From assembly GCA_028753945.1 (NCBI GenBank), contig JAPNXP010000003.1, positions 3,224,001 through 3,288,000 of the forward strand: a stretch of DNA of 64,000 bases, given 5' to 3'. The notes beneath the pieces are model-generated. The model had not been told where the DNA came from and did no database searches. It worked only from the letters and a program-made list of their open reading frames with translations. Shown here in pieces: positions 1-9,649 of the stretch (position 1 is the stretch's first letter; every line of letters starts with the position of its first letter). This stretch comes from Hexactinellida sp. DTS-2022 (lineage: Eukaryota > Porifera > Hexactinellida). A program made the position numbers and the translations under genes.

Positions 1-203
1 AGAGATGCAGCGGTCCAGGTCGGTCACAGGTCGGTCCGGGCCACTTGTTTTCAAGTGCGGTCTGGACCGGTCCAAATTAACGATATAACGGTCTGGCCGG
101 TCCAGACGGATCCAATATTTTGATCATACGGTCTGGACTGTCAAGAAAGAAATCATGACGGTCCGGTCCGATCCATGAAATTTCCGAAACCGCTGCGTCT
201 CTG
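1..203. mobile_element. hAT-type MITE (left tip cut by window edge)
   Basis: The window opens with AGAGATGCAGCGGT and the inverse, ACCGCTGCGTCTCTG, closes at 203, giving inverted termini of the CAG...CTG kind seen in hAT elements. The interior is a low-complexity run of GGTCCGG/GGTCTGGAC words related to the terminus itself. The first base of the left terminus and the left target duplication lie outside the window, so the class rests on terminus form and on the other elements here that do show 8-bp duplications. Confidence 0.6.
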
Positions 204-411
204 ATGTAAAGCTCTATTAGGGAGAGTTAAACCTCCCTGATCCACATTGTTGAAGTAGTCAGATGAAACATGGTCATTCTATACGAAACATAGACAGTCA
301 GGACACTTCAATCTTTCAGCTTACGACAAGGAAATATATCCGGAAATGTAAACAGCTACTTGTTGGGAATCTCCATTTAGTTGTAAGTGATCTGAATCAT
401 TTATGAGTAAT

Positions 412-807
412 TCATGTGCGTATTCCTTGATTGATGAAATGGCTGATGTCGATGTTTCTCTTTAGGAGAGATTTCAACTTTATTATTGACTCAGACCTGA
501 GCACTTCTTGCAAAATCACTAAAAAATGTCCTCGACTCAGCTGCCGATACTGTGATAATCTTCTTTCCAATGGATCACTTTGAAAACGACCAGTTAGTAC
601 GTAATCATATCTTTCATTGAGCAATTCAAGAGATAGTTCAGAAATGGCATAATTCGTCTGTATTAATGCTTTGAATGTTTGTTGTGATAAACCCAACTTT
701 TTAGATTCTTGCCATGCATCCAGCCAATTACTTAAAGAACAGTTAAAATCAGTTTTGCAATCATTTGAGACTAAAGTGTTTCCTTGACTTAAAGGGTGAA
801 ACTTCAC
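412..807 (-). pseudogene. P-like transposase C-terminal region
   Basis: A 131-residue frame carries the family's C-terminal block: NWLDAWQES, LSQQTFKALIQTNYAISEL, then YVLTGRFQSDPLERRLSQYR and EVLRSESIIKLKSLLK. The same block recurs in diverged form at 2938-3010, 27680-27810 and 49560-49850, which ties all four to one superfamily. No terminal repeat was found for this copy. Confidence 0.75.
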
Positions 808-1062
808 TTTAGAATAGACACAAAGCCAGCAAATCCGAATTAAGTTAAAAAACCAGGAAGGTATAAACGAATACCTGCTATAGTTGTCTCGTGGAATAGA
901 AGAACTAAAGCAACAGATTGCTTGTTATTTCCTGGGTGTAGTACTGAAGAGTTAATTATATTTGCAGCACGGAGGTGTGCAGATAAAATTAGGTCTCTTT
1001 AAAAAACCGCAAATAGAAAACCGCAGAACTTGGGATGAGTACTTCGGTCTACCGCAAGGGCT

Positions 1063-1341
1063 CTAATAACAAAGTTGAAGTAGTTCTTTAATAAAATCAA
1101 CATCAAAGTCTGAGTGAAGATTCCGAAGGTAATTTGGTAAATTTTCGAGTACATCTAGAAGTGTTAATTTAAGACCAGTAGTCACTTGGATATAATTTGG
1201 TAGAGGAATGGGAGATCCATCATAACTCAGTTCAAGATGGAAGTCTGTGGAGATTGTAATACGTTCCTTTACAGATGCCACACCAGAACAGATAACGAGA
1301 TGGTAAACAGTAACAAGTTCTTCTTCGATGAGTAGTTTCAA
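1063..1341 (-). pseudogene. Middle segment of the same P-like transposase
   Basis: A 92-residue frame lies on the minus strand between the THAP piece and the C-terminal piece. It has alternating beta-like stretches (SVKERITISTDFHLELSYDG) and a leucine-rich tail. The upstream sequence in the same frame continues as QFLDVVEFLRQAPEYVDLK. I do not see catalytic acids in it. Its position suggests the region between the THAP domain and the RNase H-like core of P-like transposases; it is not independently recognisable. Confidence 0.45.
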
Positions 1342-1581
1342 GTCAACATACTCTGGAGCTTGTCTGAGGAATTCAACTACATCTAGGAATTGCCTATTCT
1401 GAATTTTCCTCGAAGATAGAAATTTCGTCTTGCTGGAAGAAACGTTCTTTTATAGACGGATGTGATTTAGTTGAAAGGCTAGCCTGGCTCTTAGGGATTC
1501 TTCAGGATGAATAGTTGTAATAGGATCTAAGTGGTATATAATCTAGTAGGATTCTTAGCAGTAACTTTTAGGAAGGTTGGC

Positions 1582-1755
1582 TCAGTGTCGTGAACACATG
1601 AAAGAATTATCTGTCACTTCATAATCTGCTGGTCTGTTGAGAAAGAGTAACCATTTAGCAATAAGTTCTGCGTCTCGAGGGAACTTGAAACGAGGGTAAT
1701 CTGGTCCAACTTTAGAACCAGATTTACAACCAATCACAGAGCACTTGTTTGGCAT
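1582..1755 (-). CDS. THAP-type zinc-finger fragment
   Basis: A 57-residue frame starts MPNKCSVIGCKSGSK and ends CSRH before a stop. The C-x4-C pair near the start, the central RFKFPRD, the W in AKWLLF and the closing C-x2-H are the zinc ligands and core residues of a THAP domain, a DNA-binding finger found in P-like transposases and some host proteins. The remaining half of the domain is lost after the stop. It lies at the N-terminal end of the P-like relic on the same strand, so it is most simply that transposase's DNA-binding head. Confidence 0.75.
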   Translation of the reverse strand: MPNKCSVIGCKSGSKVGPDYPRFKFPRDAELIAKWLLFLNRPADYEVTDNSFMCSRH

Positions 1756-1959
1756 ATACGTATTATAATTTTGGATTGAAAAATATAGAAAAAATATACT
1801 GTATCTTTAAGAAAAATCTTTATGAATAGAGATTTCGGTTAACATTAGCTAAATAAGTAATAAGAACGGTCATTAAACTGACTAGGCAACATGTATCATC
1901 GTCCAAACAGCACTTTTAAGAACATAGATTAAAATTAATTATATTAAAAATTACAAATA

Positions 1960-2700
1960 TATGGTTTGATAACAATAGTATAATTATTTACTTAAATTGA
2001 CTATTATATTATTTCAAAACTCGATAGCAACGACAGATAAGTGAAAATCTTTCCTTCTACAGGAAGATACTTGCACAATTAATATACTATAAGGATTTAC
2101 AGTAATTTTAATTAATTCAGTTTGTAATTAACCTATACGTGGAGGCGCTTCCGATTTGTTAAAAGCTTTGAGTGTCCGGAATTAGCATACCTATTTCAAA
2201 CAAATACTAATAAAGCAAGCTACTCAATCGAATAGGTTTCTACATTTTGGAGGCACTATATTTTGCTGGTTTATTGAGAAATGCTGTATGAACAGATGTA
2301 ATGTTATAGCATTTTCGTAAAGTCACCATCACTATAAGTATTTCAACCATTTCAGAAAGGTGTTTTGTAAGGAAACGATCATTTATAATGTTGGAAGTTT
2401 CCTAACTTACTTCATTTCAAAGTTATCCAAGTTTGAATGTCAATCTAATAAGGTGAGGAGTCCATAATTTATGAAAAGTTGGGTGAACTCTAAACACTAA
2501 CAAATATCACGGAATTTGTATAAACCGTAAAAGTCTAAAAATCTTTTTGACGATGGCATCAACGTCTAAAGGTGTTAAGACCCACTTGTATAGATGTTAC
2601 ATGAAATAATGAACAATTTACTCGTTGGAAGTTTGATTAAATCATACACCATCTCTGATCTATTTGAGACTTATTAAATGAGGAAAATAATGTGATAATA
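1960..2700. repeat. Strongly decayed copy of the composite repeat (type B)
   Basis: Words of the composite family described at 33290-44430 are recognisable here in order: GGAGGCACTATATTTTG followed by GGTTTATTGA, then CACCATCACTAT, GTTGGAAGTTTCC, and ACGATGGCATCAACG with GTGTTAAGACCCACTTGTA. Substitutions and small gaps are many, so this is one of the older copies. Confidence 0.55.
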
Positions 2701-2937
2701 AATATAAAAATATTCAGCATAAATACCCCTCTTATTCATTTGCGCTCGAATGACGAGTATTCTAAAACTCTTGTGGACGATGATTGGCGCATTTTGTTTA
2801 TTCATTTAGTTTCTGATTGACTTGAAAACATATGAAAGCGCTAACTTTCATAAATTTTCACTATTCTTGTAAAACACTTCCATTAGTAGTTTTATATCCC
2901 ACTCAAAATTGTGGAATACGAGTATATTCTTAGCTCT

Positions 2938-3010
2938 AGACTCCAGAACGACCCAATAGAACACCAATTTTGCCTATATCAAATAGTAATGGAGCGACAA
3001 AATCAATTGT
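2938..3010 (+). pseudogene. P-like transposase C-terminal scrap
   Basis: In one plus frame the bases read SRLQNDPIEHQFCLYQ, matching the QNDxxEHHFGLYRQMSG block of the transposase at 47855-50100 and RLQNDPFEHHFGVYRQRSG at 27680. Nothing else of the gene is convincingly present. The 75-residue open frame over 2970-3197 is in another frame and is probably spurious. Confidence 0.5.
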
Positions 3011-3195
3011 GAGTGACAGTGAGTCAATTGTGGTACTGTGGAAATTCTTCATCAAACATGATGAAGATAAAGCCATAAAGAAACTTCTTTCCTCACATTC
3101 AAGAAGTTCATCCGTGGTTCAATTTGATTCCCAATTCCAGTCCAATTATTACGTGGTTCAGGGTTTACATTATATTCCACTCAAGCAGAAATTCT

Positions 3196-3260
3196 AAAAA
3201 TACAGCTGTGCAGACAATATTGTCTTCCGGCGGTACTATTTTCTACCAAAATAAAGTTCC
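3196..3260. repeat. Possible decayed half of the composite-repeat hairpin
   Basis: ACAGCTGTGCAGACA followed by GGCGGTACTATTTTCT resembles one arm of the hairpin core (GCAGCTGTGCCGACA ... GGAGGCACTATATTTT). Only one arm is seen and the match is loose. Confidence 0.3.
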
Positions 3261-3437
3261 TAGAAAAAAATATCTATGAGCATTTACAAACTTTATAAAT
3301 ATAAATTCTAAAAGGATATTAAATAAAAACTAGTAATCAGGGGTTACTAAAAATCACTGATTGTTATTTACAAAAAATATTAACACAAAAAATATTAACA
3401 CGATGAATACTAAAATCCTCATATGAAACTAACATAC

Positions 3438-3637
3438 CTTTTTTTATAAAGATATTTAGAAATTGTGTCTTTTAGGATGTCTATACCCTGCACTCTCTGC
3501 CTATAATAAGCCCGAAGTACTTCTCCAAGTTCACATCCATCATAAAGGCGCATAATGAATATGAGCTCTTTTCCGTTTACACAACACAATCGAACTTTAC
3601 TCAGGTCATCTCTCCGGCTGAATTCAGTCACATGAAC
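3438..3637 (-). CDS. Exon, likely end of a FERM-domain F3 lobe
   Basis: This coding exon is bounded by a textbook acceptor (TTAGATTATTTGTAG) and a donor (AAAAAG then GTATGTTAG). It is 200 bp long and reads VHVTEFSRRDDLSKVRLCC, then GKELIFIMRLYDG, ELGEVLRAYYRQRV and KDTISKYLYKK. It joins in phase to the exon at 3883-4137. The pattern of a strand pair then a helix of the form LLMxSxDAxxLxxLxxGYYR is how the F3 (PH-like) lobe of FERM proteins such as the FRMPD group ends. The family assignment is from memory of the fold pattern. The exon structure is seen directly. The next downstream exon was not found. Confidence 0.5.
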
Positions 3638-3882
3638 CTACAAATAATCTAACAAAATAAAATCTTAAGAATTTTATTTATTGAGTAATATTATTTTCGT
3701 AGTACTGAAATGTATAGAACTCTGCTCATAATATACATCCACCTAATACTATTTAGGGAAATTGATATAAGCTTTATATATGCGGAAAGAATTGTAGCTT
3801 ATCAACCGGGTCAAACTATACTAGCAATAATTCGATATTAAAAAAAATGGATAAAACTATGAGAATGTATAATAATAGCTAC

Positions 3883-4137
3883 CTCAGCAACATCAGAGAA
3901 ATCTACTATTGGCGAATAAACCGGAGCATACTTTATATCATTCACAGACACTTTCTCTTCAGAAATGCCCATAGCTGGGGAAACACAAATGCGAGTCACT
4001 TTGTCAAGAAATTCTACTTGTGCATGGAAAAAAGTGCCACCAAATGCAGCTATATATTGAAGGCACATCTTCAAGAAGAGAAGCATAATTGACGATTCAT
4101 CCTTCAGAATTTTGCATCGAGAGATTTGATAGGAAAT
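3883..4137 (-). CDS. Exon, likely FERM-domain F2/F3 junction
   Basis: This 255-bp exon (85 codons, phase 0 at both ends) has a pyrimidine-rich acceptor (TTATTTTCCAAATTAG) and a donor (GCTGAG then GTAGCT). It reads SYQISRCKILKDE, MLLFLKMCLQYIAAFGGTFF, CVSPAMGISEEKVSV and PVYSPIVDFSDVAE. A helix ending in AFGGTFFHA, then a short strand with a PxxGI turn, then a strand ending in DFSDVAEV is the order at the start of a FERM F3 lobe. The 245-bp intron (3638-3882) joins it to the next exon without changing frame. This is the most gene-like feature of the window and the best candidate for non-transposon DNA. Confidence 0.5.
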
Positions 4138-4172
4138 CTAATTTGGAAAATAATTACAAAATAGGATTGAAA

Positions 4173-4466
4173 TCATGGTTTTAAAATTAACAATTCAATG
4201 TTGTGTGAAACAATTAACTGGGTAAACGGAGATAGTATGTCCCTATATTGGATATCGATATTTACAAAGCTCAAGGAGCATATTTCGGAAATCTCGTAAG
4301 ACTTCGTCCCTTGAATCGTTGAGGTTATTACTTGTAGTAAGTCATGATTTCTAAACCATGGTCCAGTTAACACAATAGAGGATTGAATTAGAGTGGGCAT
4401 ATTCCACTGGAAGTCAATAATAGTTTGTTGACGGCTGTCTATTGTTCTAATAAGTGCCCCTTTCAC
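4173..4466 (-). CDS. Unassigned open frame upstream of the FERM-like exons
   Basis: A 97-residue frame (QTIIDFQWNMPTLIQSS, TSTIQGTKSYEISEIC, SPFTQLIVSHNIELLI) sits just upstream on the same strand as the FERM-like exons. It could contain an earlier exon, because possible donors occur inside it (for example AGCTTT then GTAAATAT). I recognise no domain, and the frame may be chance. Confidence 0.25.
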   Translation of the reverse strand: MKGALIRTIDSRQQTIIDFQWNMPTLIQSSIVLTGPWFRNHDLLQVITSTIQGTKSYEISEICSLSFVNIDIQYRDILSPFTQLIVSHNIELLILKP

Positions 4467-4479
4467 TTGCTACTTGTGG

Positions 4480-4860
4480 TATAAGTGGCACAAGTTGGAA
4501 TGTGGGTGTATCACAGTGGAAAATGATCGTAAAATTAGAAATTGTGCACCTAGATTATTAGACTATATAGTATTCAAATCTGAGATCAGAATTGTTATAT
4601 TCTAATTGCCTCATAATGATCAGAATTATATATTTAATTAGCTAGTTATATACTTAATGAGTTTAACACCTCCATAAAAATTGAAATTCAAATATTTTGC
4701 CAATTGAATATACTTAACATATCATTTTATCTCAACATCCATTTTGAAGCATTTACAATAGTATTATGATGCTAGAAGCTTGAATATAATAAGAATTCAT
4801 AATATTGATGTTGAAATATCTTTGGCCGGTCAGAAAGTTTGAAAGTTTGAATTTATTGAA
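4480..4860 (+). repeat. Diverged repeat shared with 25690-26090
   Basis: From TAAGTGGCACAAGTTG through TTGTGCACCTAGATTATTAG, TGATCAGAATTATATATTTA and GAGTTTAACACCTCC to CTTTGGCCGGTCAG, this stretch matches the interior of the pogo-type element at 25400-26237 in order and orientation. Terminal repeats are not visible here, so this is an old internal fragment. Confidence 0.55.
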
Positions 4861-5037
4861 TTTATTCAGATAAAAGCACAATTGTTGTGTTTGTGTGTGT
4901 GTTTCCACAGAATTAATAGAAAAGACAATATGCTCTAGAAATCTGAAATTTGCATGCAGGGGTAGTTTGACATGCTGACAACGATCTATTGGTTTTCTAA
5001 ACGAAAAAACGGGATTATGCAGTCAGAAAATCACATA

Positions 5038-5655
5038 CCGTATTTACTCGAATAGTAGTACTCGAACATACCGTATTTACTCGAATAGCCTAGGCGACTA
5101 TTTTTATTATCGGCATTTTAGGACAAAATATTTTGATGGATTTTCGAAGATATCGCACTTTATTACAATTTATTTATTATAATCGGTTGATAATCGTATT
5201 GAGGCTTATATTAGATAAAGATGTTTACTCTGGGCAGCGGTATCAAATTTTCATTTGATACTTACGGGAGGGGGGAACTGTTGTATCGTATTTTGAGGCA
5301 CTATCGTATATTGAGGCGCTGTATGATTCAAAATATAAACCATGGATATGCTATTACAAATTACACTGTGGTATTTTGAGGTGCGTGGTAAACAATTTTC
5401 CATTTAGAGAATTCAATTAATTTAACTTAAAATTGATTAGTTATCTTAAATTAGCGTTCTAACTACGATAAATAGTATCGTTAAATGATAGGAAATCACA
5501 TTTACTGTAGCGTCTCAATCTACCAGAGCGCCTCAAAATACCACAGTATACTTTGTAATAGCATATCCATGGTTTATATTAGTGTATCATAGAGCGCCTC
5601 AATATAAGATAGTGCCTCAAAATACGATACAGCAGTACTATTCGAGTATATACGG
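5038..5655. mobile_element. TA-flanked element with CCGTATTTACTCGAATAG ends
   Basis: The left end CCGTATTTACTCGAATAGTA and the right end, which reads inversely as CCGTATATACTCGAATAGTA, are each bordered by TA. The left terminus is partly duplicated (a second CCGTATTTACTCGAATAG about 31 bp in). The body is non-coding and contains a second inverted-repeat unit at 5282-5631. Related ends occur at 53147-53370 and 45964-46108. Confidence 0.75.
5282..5631. mobile_element. Inverted-repeat unit nested in the preceding element
   Basis: The left arm TGTATCGTATTTTGAGGCAC...CCATGGATATGCTATTACAA returns inverted as TTTGTAATAGCATATCCATG...GAGGCGCT...CCTCAAAATACGATACA. The arms are about 100 bp each, with GAGGCGCT/GAGGCACT words repeated inside. 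No convincing target duplication was seen, so it could equally be part of the outer element. Confidence 0.6.
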
Positions 5656-5966
5656 TATTTGGGAATAACCTTTTCAGATTTTATCCGATTCGCCCACAAT
5701 TTAGATGAAAGACAACTTAAAAGAGACTCACGATAAACGATTTATGGGATTATGACGTGACAAAGGAACTCTCGTTGATTGAAAAGGCCATACTACCTAG
5801 AGAGCTGAAATTTGGTGGATAGGTGTAGTTTGTCATAGCGCTATGGGTCTATTGGTTTTATAAGCGAAATATTGTGAGTTTGACATCACATAGTAAGCTC
5901 TACTTTGATAATTATAAGAAATTTGACTCGATTAGTATAAATCTTATATACAAATATACAACATAC

Positions 5967-6548
5967 AGGCCCGTAGCAAGCCAATTATTAATGGTGCGGC
6001 GAAGTGAGGTCACGTTATTACTTAAAAACACCCATTACTGAGTCTATTGTCCTTTATACACTATTTTACTGTCTGTTGAAGTTACTCACCTATACCGTAC
6101 CACCAGTGCTCGACAAATCAGGTGGTTTGGTGGCGTTAGCCACTAAAAATCTTTCATAAGCCACCAAATTTAAACTTTGGTGGCTTAACTAATCCACCAT
6201 TAATTGTGGAATTGTTTGATGTTGTGTAGATTATATTGTTTGTTGAATTATTGGTTATGGTTATTAGTGTTGTTTACGGCATCAGAAGTTTCTCAAGCCA
6301 TCAGTGGTTTGTTAAACCTCCCGTTGATTATTCTTTAGCCACCAGAAAAAGTCAGGTGGTGGCTTAATTAGCCACCATCTAAATTTGATTTTGTCGAGCA
6401 CTGCGTACCACCATTAATGCCGAATCTGTACCAGTAATCCTCACCATGCCGCACCTATGGTTGTGGGTGACTTAAATGTGGTGCCCGAATATTTATGTGT
6501 TTACCTAAATATTGGTCCGGCTTAGGCCGCACCTGCTCCTACAGCCCT
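5967..6548. mobile_element. hAT-like element, host of a nested MITE
   Basis: The termini AGGCCCGTAGCAAGC and (inverse) AGGGCTGTAGGAGCAGG are bordered on both sides by AACATAC, a 7-bp duplication that may be an 8-bp one with a single change. The middle is occupied by the element at 6104-6403. Outside that insert about 280 bp remain, rich in GTACCAC/GCCGCACC words. Confidence 0.6.
6104..6403. mobile_element. hAT MITE, CAGTGCTCGACAAA family, copy 1
   Basis: The 300-bp element has inverted ends CAGTGCTCGACAAA / TTTTGTCGAGCACTG and a perfect 8-bp duplication CGTACCAC at 6096-6103 and 6404-6411. The interior is built of GGTGGCTTA/TAAGCCACCAAA words that pair with each other. A second copy with its own 8-bp duplication sits at 61372-61670. 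Confidence 0.9.
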
Positions 6549-6840
6549 AACATACAATGGAACACCTTTAAAAAATTATCAGCTATTACGCACTTACTCA
6601 ACGAAAGATATTATCTAAAATGTGTCCTATTATTTCAACACTATCTGGATGATCTGATTTGTTTGGATTAACAAAAAGCTATACTGCTTAGTTCAACTTG
6701 CTGATGTTGCATTGTTTTTATTACACCAATAAGGTTTTGGGAATTAAATTCTTTGTTTAGTTTGTTTTGTTTATTTTTGGCACTTGACACCATTAATCCA
6801 ATAGTGTCAAGTGCTTAGCTAGGTTAATCAGTGCACCAAA

Positions 6841-7558
6841 CAGTTAGTTTGGGATGAGGCTCCTGTGACACAAAGACATGCTGCATAGTGTATCGACCAT
6901 CCATTGAGAGATCTATGTTCATGCGATATTCCATTTTATGGCAAAGTTATTGTGTGGGGAGGTGAATTTTTCGTCGAATTTTACCTGTAATCAGATATGG
7001 GACTGAAGCTGATGATGATGTGTCAGCCTGTGTGAATAGATCGCCTCTCTGGAGTCATGGCAAGGTTCTTAAATTCACTATAAACATGCGACTCCGTAAT
7101 TTAACTTCACATGATGCATCCCAAGTTAGTGACTTCTCTAAAGAAGCCACTGAGCCCGAGGGTAAGAATTATATATATGATTCACGTAAACCACAATTTG
7201 TAGTAGAAGGTAAGTCAGTTCTGACTTGATTGCTACTTACGGCGATATTAAAATAAACTATAATAATTCCGATTATATTTATCGGCGTAGTTTGATGTGT
7301 CCTAAGAATAACACCACTGATTCTATCAATCAACATGTTATGAACCTGATATCTGAGGAAGCGATGACATTATCAAGTGAAGATTCGGTAGGTGAGGAGC
7401 GGACGGCTATGCTCGCCACTGAATTCTTAAATTCTATCACACCTAGTGGTTTGCCTCCTAATCGATTGCATCTTAAGCAGACTATCCAACCATCCCGATT
7501 TTGCTTGAAAATCCCGAATCCCGACGAAACTTGGGAAAATTGTTATGCGATACACTGA
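6841..7558 (+). pseudogene. Helitron Pif1-type helicase fragment
   Basis: Three frames together give the C-terminal half of the SF1B helicase of Helitron rolling-circle transposons. LVWDEAPVTQRHA is the Walker B region. KVIVWGGEFF corresponds to the GGDFRQ motif. SPLWSHGKVLKFTINMRL corresponds to the LxxNMR motif. CPKNNTTDSINQHVM is the PxNxxVxxIN motif, EFLNSITPSGLPPNRLHLK precedes the terminal block, and PNPDETWENCYAIH stands for LNPxxGLCNGTRL. In a working element the helicase is fused behind a Rep/HUH nuclease; no Rep is visible. Frame changes near 6990 and 7230 and several stops show it is dead. Confidence 0.85.
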
Positions 7559-7559
7559 A

Positions 7560-8560
7560 TATATTGAAAGATTTAGTATACTTGCCAACAAATGAGGACT
7601 AGTGAACTCAATGAAACAATAATTCAAGTACTTTTAGGAATATGGACATATATTTATCCTACCGCTTCCTATATAAATAGCATTGATGATATTCTGATAA
7701 CCTGGAACTCATAATATGTTTTAGATTAAAATAAATTATCCTCAGACGTCCTTAAAATTTAGATGGCATATATGAAGCAGCAACACCTAAACCAAAGAAA
7801 AAAAAACTTGAAAGTCGTTTCAAGTCTGTGAGGAATGTCAAAAATATTATACAATGATGGTTTTTAATTGGTAAAGAGCGTGAAATGATCGATTTACCAA
7901 GCCACTTGACAGAAATAATTATTTGAGTGCTGGAAATGGGGTTTGAGGGCGACCAGGTCGCAAAGATTTCCGGGAGCATACTCCCGGATGACAGGATCGC
8001 CCTAAATTATCGGGATTCGCCCTCGACTGACAACTACGCGGCCAAAATCCCAACGACTTACTGTCCAGAGGTGGGACAGTCTGCTTAAAGTTTACGCTTC
8101 TATTTTTATTGCTCAGTCTTGATACGACTCAAGGAATGTGAAACGGCACTCGGTTAACTGTAAGAGCATTCCTGAATCGGATCATTTCGCCGAAATCGCT
8201 ACAGGAGTTTATAAGAACCCCCATTTTTTCTGGATTAATGAAATTATGCCTGTACAAAAATTAGAAATCAACAACAACTCTAGTCATAATTCTTGATTTT
8301 CTATTTCATAATAACCCGCAATAGTAAATAGTGCTGAGGGTGCACATCAGTTTTTGATTCATGAAAGTGTGCTTTTGTTACAGCTGTTATTAGTCAATTA
8401 GGTGTAGTTACCCTTTAATAGTTTCACCAAATGTATGGTTTCAGAAAATCAATTGAAAAATATAGATACGTTAGATTGGAATCATTTAAGTGTACGTATT
8501 CACTCTACGTTAGTTAATGCTAATATATTTATTAATATATGCGTAGTGATTTTCAAAATC
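7560..8560. other. No gene seen
   Basis: This is non-coding sequence between the helicase relic and the hAT relic. A 75-residue minus-strand frame (7752-7979) has low-complexity content and no neighbour support. A short less AT-rich patch around 7920-8080 has no recognisable content. Confidence 0.5.
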
Positions 8561-8569
8561 TGAACTGAA

Positions 8570-8700
8570 AGTCGCAATGGGCTCAGAAGAGAAATGCTCC
8601 TGAAATACAACAATCCTTGTTGGCGTTTGGCATATCAAAGAGAGCAAGGAGAAGCATTAACGACATCGAATTAGTAGTTGAGGTAGAGCCTACTAGTAGT
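8570..8700 (+). pseudogene. N-terminal scrap of the hAT transposase
   Basis: One frame reads KRNAPEIQQSLLAFGISKRA then NDIELVVEVEPTSS, the basic and acidic leader typical of ZMYM/DUF4371-type hAT transposases. It is cut by the large inverted-repeat element that starts just after it. The matching continuation (VPEVGSSVHFQA) resumes at about 12270, so the gene was split by insertion. The join is an inference from order and orientation. Confidence 0.45.
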
Positions 8701-9414
8701 TAGGGAATTTTAGCCCAAATTATAGGTCAACCTCGAAAAAAATTGTTACCAAACAATTTCTACACTAGCGTCTTCTTCTGTATCCGAATAAACATAGAAA
8801 AAAAGTTGCAAGCCCAAAGCTGTGAGGAAAATTTTTTACACCCCTTCAAACCCGGGGACCAGAGGCCAAAAATCGCCGATATTTTTTACCTTTTTTTTTT
8901 CATTAAAATCAATTTATATGGTGTATTTTGGAACAAGGAATTGTTTAGAACCACCCATTTTATGCTAGCATTAATAGAACCTCTCGAACTTTGAGCATTT
9001 ACTCGAAAAATTCGAATATCTGAAATCTAATACTACAAAAGTCAGGCCCTATCAAATAAATTACTTGTTTAATATTCCCGCCCGTCCCAATTTTTACACT
9101 CCGTCCGGATTCATTTACTATTAACTTATGAACTTAATAGTGCAAAATATTAGCTATTGACTGATGTTAAATATTCCTAATGTATCAATTTTAATAAGTC
9201 AAAAATTTTAGAGCATTACTTTTATATTTTGGGCATTGCCTTGTGTTTTTCTAATTAAATTAAATGAGAATATGTATTTTATTTGATATTGGATATGTTG
9301 TTTCATATGAATGGAATTAAAAAGAAAAAGAAAATCCCGTCCGCCGTCCTTATTTTCTAAAAAATCTGGATGATAAACAAGTAAATTTTTTACATGTATT
9401 TATGTTGCAGTGTG

Positions 9415-9545
9415 TACCCACACACCCTGTCATGTTAGTGTGTGCAGGTACACACTGCTGTATTACCGCACACAATCAGTGTATTAGTGTGTGCGGGCAC
9501 ACACTGGTACCTGCACACAATTAATGACTAGACTACATTGTATCA
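9415..9545. repeat. Cluster of GTGTGTxC hairpins (left arm copy)
   Basis: Successive small palindromes such as GTGTGTACCCACACAC, GTGTGTGCAGGTACACAC and GTGTGTGCGGGCACACAC follow each other within about 130 bp. The same cluster appears inverted at about 11450-11565 in the other arm. Confidence 0.7.
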
Positions 9546-9649
9546 ATAAACACTAAGGAGTTTGTGTAATTGCGAAAGAGATCGAATGCCGGCTGCTATC
9601 CTCATGTATTCGGTACATACAAACTATAATTTTTTATTCCGTAATAATA

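Larger units (their letters stand above)
412..1755 (-). pseudogene. P-element/THAP9-like transposase, internally deleted
   Basis: Reading the minus strand, a start codon at 1755 opens a THAP zinc finger (CSVIGC near the N-terminus, a conserved W about 30 residues on, then CSRH) that runs into a stop at 1582. A second readable piece (1063-1341) and a third (412-807) follow. The third holds the P-family C-terminal signature: WLDAWQE, then GLSQQTFKALIQT, then LTGRFQSDPLERR followed by YRQLS and a LRSE motif. P-type transposases use THAP to bind their own termini and an RNase H-like core to cut DNA. That core (MDE...SDN...DxVH) is missing here, and about 1.3 kb of sequence stands for a gene normally over 2 kb. 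This is a dead copy with an internal deletion plus stops. Confidence 0.8.

Noticed and set aside
8743..8994. An 83-residue frame repeated on the other strand at 11977-12228
   Set aside because: The two frames are the same sequence in the two arms of an inverted repeat. Conservation between arms is explained by the duplication, and the content is low-complexity.
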